The notes under the pieces are model-generated. The model worked only from the letters and a program-made list of their open reading frames with translations, was not told the origin of the DNA and made no database searches. Below, piece by piece: positions 61,252 to 64,000 of a DNA stretch of 64,000 nucleotides. The DNA lies in NCBI GenBank assembly GCA_963770635.1, contig CAVYQI010000003.1, positions 1-64,000 of the forward strand. Reading direction: 5' to 3'. How positions within the stretch are numbered: position 1 is the stretch's first letter; each line of letters begins with the position of its first letter. Source of the DNA: DASZIT01 sp963770635 (lineage in GTDB: Bacteria; Actinomycetota; Acidimicrobiia; Acidimicrobiales; RAAP-2). Both the position numbers and the translations under genes were made by a program.

Positions 61252-62325
61252 ATGCGAGCGGCAGTGACCCGAGGCGGTCGGCTCGAGGTTGTGGATGTGG
61301 AGGACCCGGAGCCGGGGTCGGGCCACGTGCTGGTCCGCCCACTGTCTGCCGGGATCTGCGGATCGGATCTCCACGCCTTGGCGGACTTCGCCAACTTCAC
61401 CGGCCTGATGGAACGGGTCGGGGCACCGTCACTCGACGTCGCGGCCGACACCGTCTTCGGACACGAGTTCTGTGCCGAGATCCTCGAGCACGGTCCGGAT
61501 ACGGCCGGGACCCTGTCGACCGGCACCCGGGTCTGCTCGGTGCCGATCATCATCGGCCCGGGAGGGGTCGAACAGATCGGCTACTCAAACCGCTATCCCG
61601 GGGCGCTGGCCGAACGGATGGTGCTCCAGGAAGCGCTTCTGCTCCCGGTGCCCGACTCGCTGGAGACCAATATCGCCGCCCTCACCGAGCCCCTGGCCGT
61701 CGGGGAGCACGCGGTCGGGCTCGCCGGCCTCCAGCCTGGGCAGCCCTGCCTGGTGGTCGGGTGCGGCCCGGTGGGTCTGGCCGTCATCGCCGCGCTCAAA
61801 GGCCGCAATCACGGTCCGGTACTGGCGGCTGACTTCTCCCCGGCCAGGCGGCGATTGGCCGAGGCCTTCGGTGCCGATGAGGTCATCGACCCCGAGCTGT
61901 CGTCGCCGCATGATCGCTGGGCCTCGTTCGGGGTCCCGATGACGATCATGGAGCGCGCCGGCGCGGTCATGATGGGCGCAGACCTGAAGGACCCGGTGAT
62001 CTTCGAGGCGGTCGGTGTCCCGGGGATGTTGCAGGCCATCATCGAAGCCGCCCCGCCCCGCAGCCGGATCGTGGTGGTCGGGGTGTGCATGCACCCCGAC
62101 TCCATCGAGCCGTTCTTCGCAGTGACCAAGGAGATCGAGTTCCGCTTCTCGTTCGGCTACACCCCGGCCGAGTACGCGTCAACGCTGGATCGCCTGGCCA
62201 TCGGGGTGCCGGGCGCCGAGATGTTGGTCACCGACGCCGTCGGGCTGGATGGCGCCCCCGGGGCATTCGAAACCCTCCGCACGCCCGGCGAGCACGGGAA
62301 GATTCTCATCACTCCGCAGGACTAG
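61252..62325 (+). CDS. Zinc-dependent MDR-superfamily alcohol/polyol dehydrogenase
   Basis: 357 residues. GHVLVRPLSAGICGSDLHAL (catalytic Zn Cys in GICGSD), FGHEFCAEILEHGPDTAGTLSTGTRVCSVPIIIGPGG (GHE), LTEPLAVGEHAVGLAGLQPGQPCLVVGCGPVGLAVIAALKGRNHGPVLAADFSPARRRLAEAFGADEVIDPE, the NAD-binding GCGPVGL. Structural-zinc Cys cluster is absent, as in several MDR lines. ATG 61252 with GGGGAGGA upstream. It lies 27 bases from the LLM gene; it may oxidise an alcohol in the same pathway. Confidence 0.9.
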   Translation: MRAAVTRGGRLEVVDVEDPEPGSGHVLVRPLSAGICGSDLHALADFANFTGLMERVGAPSLDVAADTVFGHEFCAEILEHGPDTAGTLSTGTRVCSVPIIIGPGGVEQIGYSNRYPGALAERMVLQEALLLPVPDSLETNIAALTEPLAVGEHAVGLAGLQPGQPCLVVGCGPVGLAVIAALKGRNHGPVLAADFSPARRRLAEAFGADEVIDPELSSPHDRWASFGVPMTIMERAGAVMMGADLKDPVIFEAVGVPGMLQAIIEAAPPRSRIVVVGVCMHPDSIEPFFAVTKEIEFRFSFGYTPAEYASTLDRLAIGVPGAEMLVTDAVGLDGAPGAFETLRTPGEHGKILITPQD

Positions 62326-62352
62326 AAGAGCCTAGAGAGGAACACAGGACCC

Positions 62353-63543
62353 ATGACAACTCTGAGTGCCGGAGAGCAGCTCAAATTCGGGATCTTCCTG
62401 GCCCCCTTCCATCCGGTGGGGCAGAATCCCACCCTGGCGCTGGAACGGGACATGCAGCTGATCGAGCATCTCGACGAGCTCGGTTTCGACGAGGCCTGGT
62501 TCGGCGAGCATCATTCGGCCGGTTACGAGATCATCGCGTCTCCGGAAGTGTTCATCGCCGCCGTCGCCCAGAGGACCCGGCACATCCGGCTCGGTACCGG
62601 GGTCTCCTCGCTGCCCTACCACCACCCGTTCATGCTCGCCGACCGGCTGGTCCTGCTCGACCACCTCACCCGGGGGCGCCTGATGATCGGGGTGGGTCCG
62701 GGGGCGCTCCCGTCCGACGCCTTCATGATGGGCATCGAGGTAGCGAAGCAGCGGGACATGATGGAAGAAGCCCTGGAGGCCATCCTGCTGCTGCTGGCCG
62801 GGGAGGAGCCGGTCGACTACGAGACCGATTGGTTCAAACTGGTTGGGGCTCGCCTGCAAATGCGTCCGTATCAACGCCCGTTCCCCGAAGTCGCGGTAGC
62901 CGCCCAAATCTCGCCGGCCGGGCCTCGGGCCGCCGGGCGCTTCGGCTGCAGCCTCCTTTCCATCGGAGCCACCTCCGCCGGCGGGTTCGACGCCCTCGGC
63001 CTGCACTGGGACGTGATGGAGGAGCGTTCGGCCGAGTTCGGGACCACCGTGGACCGGAGCAAATGGCGGTTGGTGGGCCCCGTCCACATCGCCGACACCA
63101 AGGAGCAAGCCATCGCCGACGTCGAGTTCGGTCTGGCCGAGTGGGTCGACTACTTCCAGCGGGTGGCGGCTCTGCCCCTGGCTCCCAACACCGCCGACCA
63201 CTCATCACTCGTCGATGCCCTCAACGCCTCGGGATTCGCGGTGATCGGCACTCCGGACGACGCCATCGAGCAGATCAGCCGGTTGCGTGAACAGTCCGGT
63301 GGATTCGGCACCTTCCTGGCCATGGGTCACGAGTGGGCCGACACCGACGCCACCCTGCACTCCTACGAGTTGCTCTCGCGCTACGTGGCGCCCCAATTCC
63401 AGGGGTCGGCCAGCTCGTTGACCGCCAGTCGGGATTGGGCGGCCGAGAATCGCCCGTCATTCATCGGTGCCGCCGGAACCGCCATCATGTCGGCCATCCA
63501 GAAGCACGCCGATGAAAAAGAATCCAAGTCGACGAAGGTCTGA
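62353..63543 (+). CDS. LLM-class flavin-dependent monooxygenase, limonene 1,2-monooxygenase-like
   Basis: 396 residues. LKFGIFLAPFHPVGQNPTLALERDMQLIEHLDELGFDEAWFGEHHSAGYEIIASPEVFIAAVAQRTRHIRLGTGVSSLPYHHPFMLADRLVLLDHLTRGRLMIGVGPGALPSDAFMMGI closely follows the pattern of limonene 1,2-monooxygenase (LimB) from actinobacteria. The enzyme uses reduced flavin and O2 to form an epoxide. An epoxide-hydrolase-like gene follows directly. Related LLM families share the motif, so the substrate is not certain. Confidence 0.87.
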   Translation: MTTLSAGEQLKFGIFLAPFHPVGQNPTLALERDMQLIEHLDELGFDEAWFGEHHSAGYEIIASPEVFIAAVAQRTRHIRLGTGVSSLPYHHPFMLADRLVLLDHLTRGRLMIGVGPGALPSDAFMMGIEVAKQRDMMEEALEAILLLLAGEEPVDYETDWFKLVGARLQMRPYQRPFPEVAVAAQISPAGPRAAGRFGCSLLSIGATSAGGFDALGLHWDVMEERSAEFGTTVDRSKWRLVGPVHIADTKEQAIADVEFGLAEWVDYFQRVAALPLAPNTADHSSLVDALNASGFAVIGTPDDAIEQISRLREQSGGFGTFLAMGHEWADTDATLHSYELLSRYVAPQFQGSASSLTASRDWAAENRPSFIGAAGTAIMSAIQKHADEKESKSTKV

Positions 63544-63547
63544 GTCC

Positions 63548-64000
63548 GTGAGCGAGATCACCCACCACCAGGTCCCGACCAATGGGATCGAACTGCACGT
63601 CGCCGAGAGCGGGCCGGCTTCCGGCCCGCCCATCGTCCTCTGCCACGGGTTCCCCGAGCTCTGGTACTCGTGGCGCCATCAGTTCGGCGCCCTGGCCGGT
63701 GCCGGTTTCCGGGTGTTGGCCCCGGATCTGCGGGGCTACGGCGGGAGCAGCCACCCGAAAGGTGACGTGGCCGACTACGGCGCCGACCGGATCGGCGCCG
63801 ACCTCTGTGGCCTGTTGGACCACTTCGGCTACGACCAGGCCGCCTTCTCGGGGCACGACTGGGGTGCGATGATCCTCTGGGAGCTGGCCCGCACCCATCC
63901 CGAGCGAATGTCGTCGCTCTGCAATATGAGCGTTCCGTTCCTGCAGTCCCCGGCGCCGCCGACCGACATCTTCAACGCCATCTTCGTCGGCAAGTTTTTC
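63548..64000 (+). CDS. Epoxide hydrolase-like alpha/beta hydrolase (partial, runs off the window)
   Basis: The first 151 residues are present. PIVLCHGFPELWYSWRHQFGALAGAGFRVLAPDLRGYGGSSHPK is the HGxP and Arg-Gly pattern of epoxide hydrolases, and AAFSGHDWGAMILWELARTHPERM holds the nucleophile Asp (GHDWG). GTG 63548 begins four bases after the monooxygenase stop. It could open the epoxide formed by the enzyme upstream. The acid and His of the triad lie past the edge. Confidence 0.9.
   Translation, partial: MSEITHHQVPTNGIELHVAESGPASGPPIVLCHGFPELWYSWRHQFGALAGAGFRVLAPDLRGYGGSSHPKGDVADYGADRIGADLCGLLDHFGYDQAAFSGHDWGAMILWELARTHPERMSSLCNMSVPFLQSPAPPTDIFNAIFVGKFF

Noticed and set aside
1..64000. CRISPR arrays
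   Set aside because: No regularly spaced direct repeats of 25-40 bases with unique spacers were seen; the repeats found are palindromes, inverted pairs or in-frame tandems.
1..64000. tRNA or rRNA genes
   Set aside because: No stretch with cloverleaf arms plus a T-loop GTTCRA motif or rRNA core sequence was recognised by eye. The folded repeat at 7838-7897 has three stems but no anticodon or CCA end.

Overview
This window joins DNA from two unrelated bacteria. From base 1 to about 34,170 the genes look like a GC-rich alphaproteobacterium, probably Hyphomicrobiales. Markers are a giant Ser/Thr kinase-ATPase-histidine kinase, DapD, an OprB porin, an IorAB-type molybdenum hydroxylase and a type III restriction system. 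From about 34,170 to the end the genes look like a high-GC actinobacterium, possibly Acidimicrobiia. Markers are the F420 genes cofD and cofE, F420/LLM-type oxidoreductases, many GTG starts and an actinobacterial conserved hypothetical. At the join, a glycosyltransferase running leftward is cut in mid-domain and meets the 5' side of a molybdenum hydroxylase gene. The left part carries about two dozen frame breaks, including two in dapD, while the roughly 30 genes on the right are all open. I read this as a chimeric metagenome contig whose left part has uncorrected indels, so the two parts should be interpreted separately.

Left part. 1-5518: a sensor kinase gene broken at five places, with its end beyond the window. 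5625-8947: a glutathione S-transferase, a MATE exporter, a folded intergenic repeat and a nucleoside hydrolase. 8963-13885: a leftward sugar operon of periplasmic binding protein, permease, ATPase, hexulose-phosphate synthase (hxlA-like), phosphohexuloisomerase (hxlB-like) and PfkB sugar kinase. 14378-20900: type III restriction-modification (mod, res) with a DUF559 endonuclease-like gene between the subunits, framed by perfect 49-bp inverted repeats. 20901-21568: non-coding, holding a MITE-like element. 21569-24556: a SAM hydroxide adenosyltransferase, a GNAT acetyltransferase, dapD and a small HTH gene. 24790-27580: an AbiE-like (type IV) toxin-antitoxin/phage-defence locus whose divergent promoters lie inside two long palindromes. 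27610-34122: an OprB porin, an exported protein of unknown function, a dihaem c-type cytochrome and the two subunits of an IorAB-type hydroxylase.

Right part. 34.17-36.9 kb: the truncated glycosyltransferase and the F420 genes cofD-cofE. 36.9-40.5 kb: an FKBP isomerase, an alpha/beta hydrolase, a DEAD-box helicase and a VOC protein. 40.5-49.6 kb: a ten-gene leftward set for nucleotide sugars and glycan assembly, tightly coupled through GTGA start/stop overlaps. 49.7-54.9 kb: biotin ligase divergent from a biotin-dependent carboxylase alpha chain, an M20 amidohydrolase, an F420-type oxidoreductase and a small molbindin. 55.0-59.9 kb: a cupin, a P-loop kinase, a methylmalonyl-CoA mutase large chain, a rhodanese-ThiF protein and a nitroreductase. 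60.1-64.0 kb: two hypotheticals, a zinc-type dehydrogenase, a limonene-monooxygenase-like LLM protein and the start of an epoxide hydrolase.

The best candidates for new biology are the AbiE locus with its symmetric double-palindrome promoter, the HxlAB/kinase/ABC sugar operon, the DUF559 cassette inside the restriction system, and the dihaem cytochrome/unknown exported protein set beside the IorAB hydroxylase.
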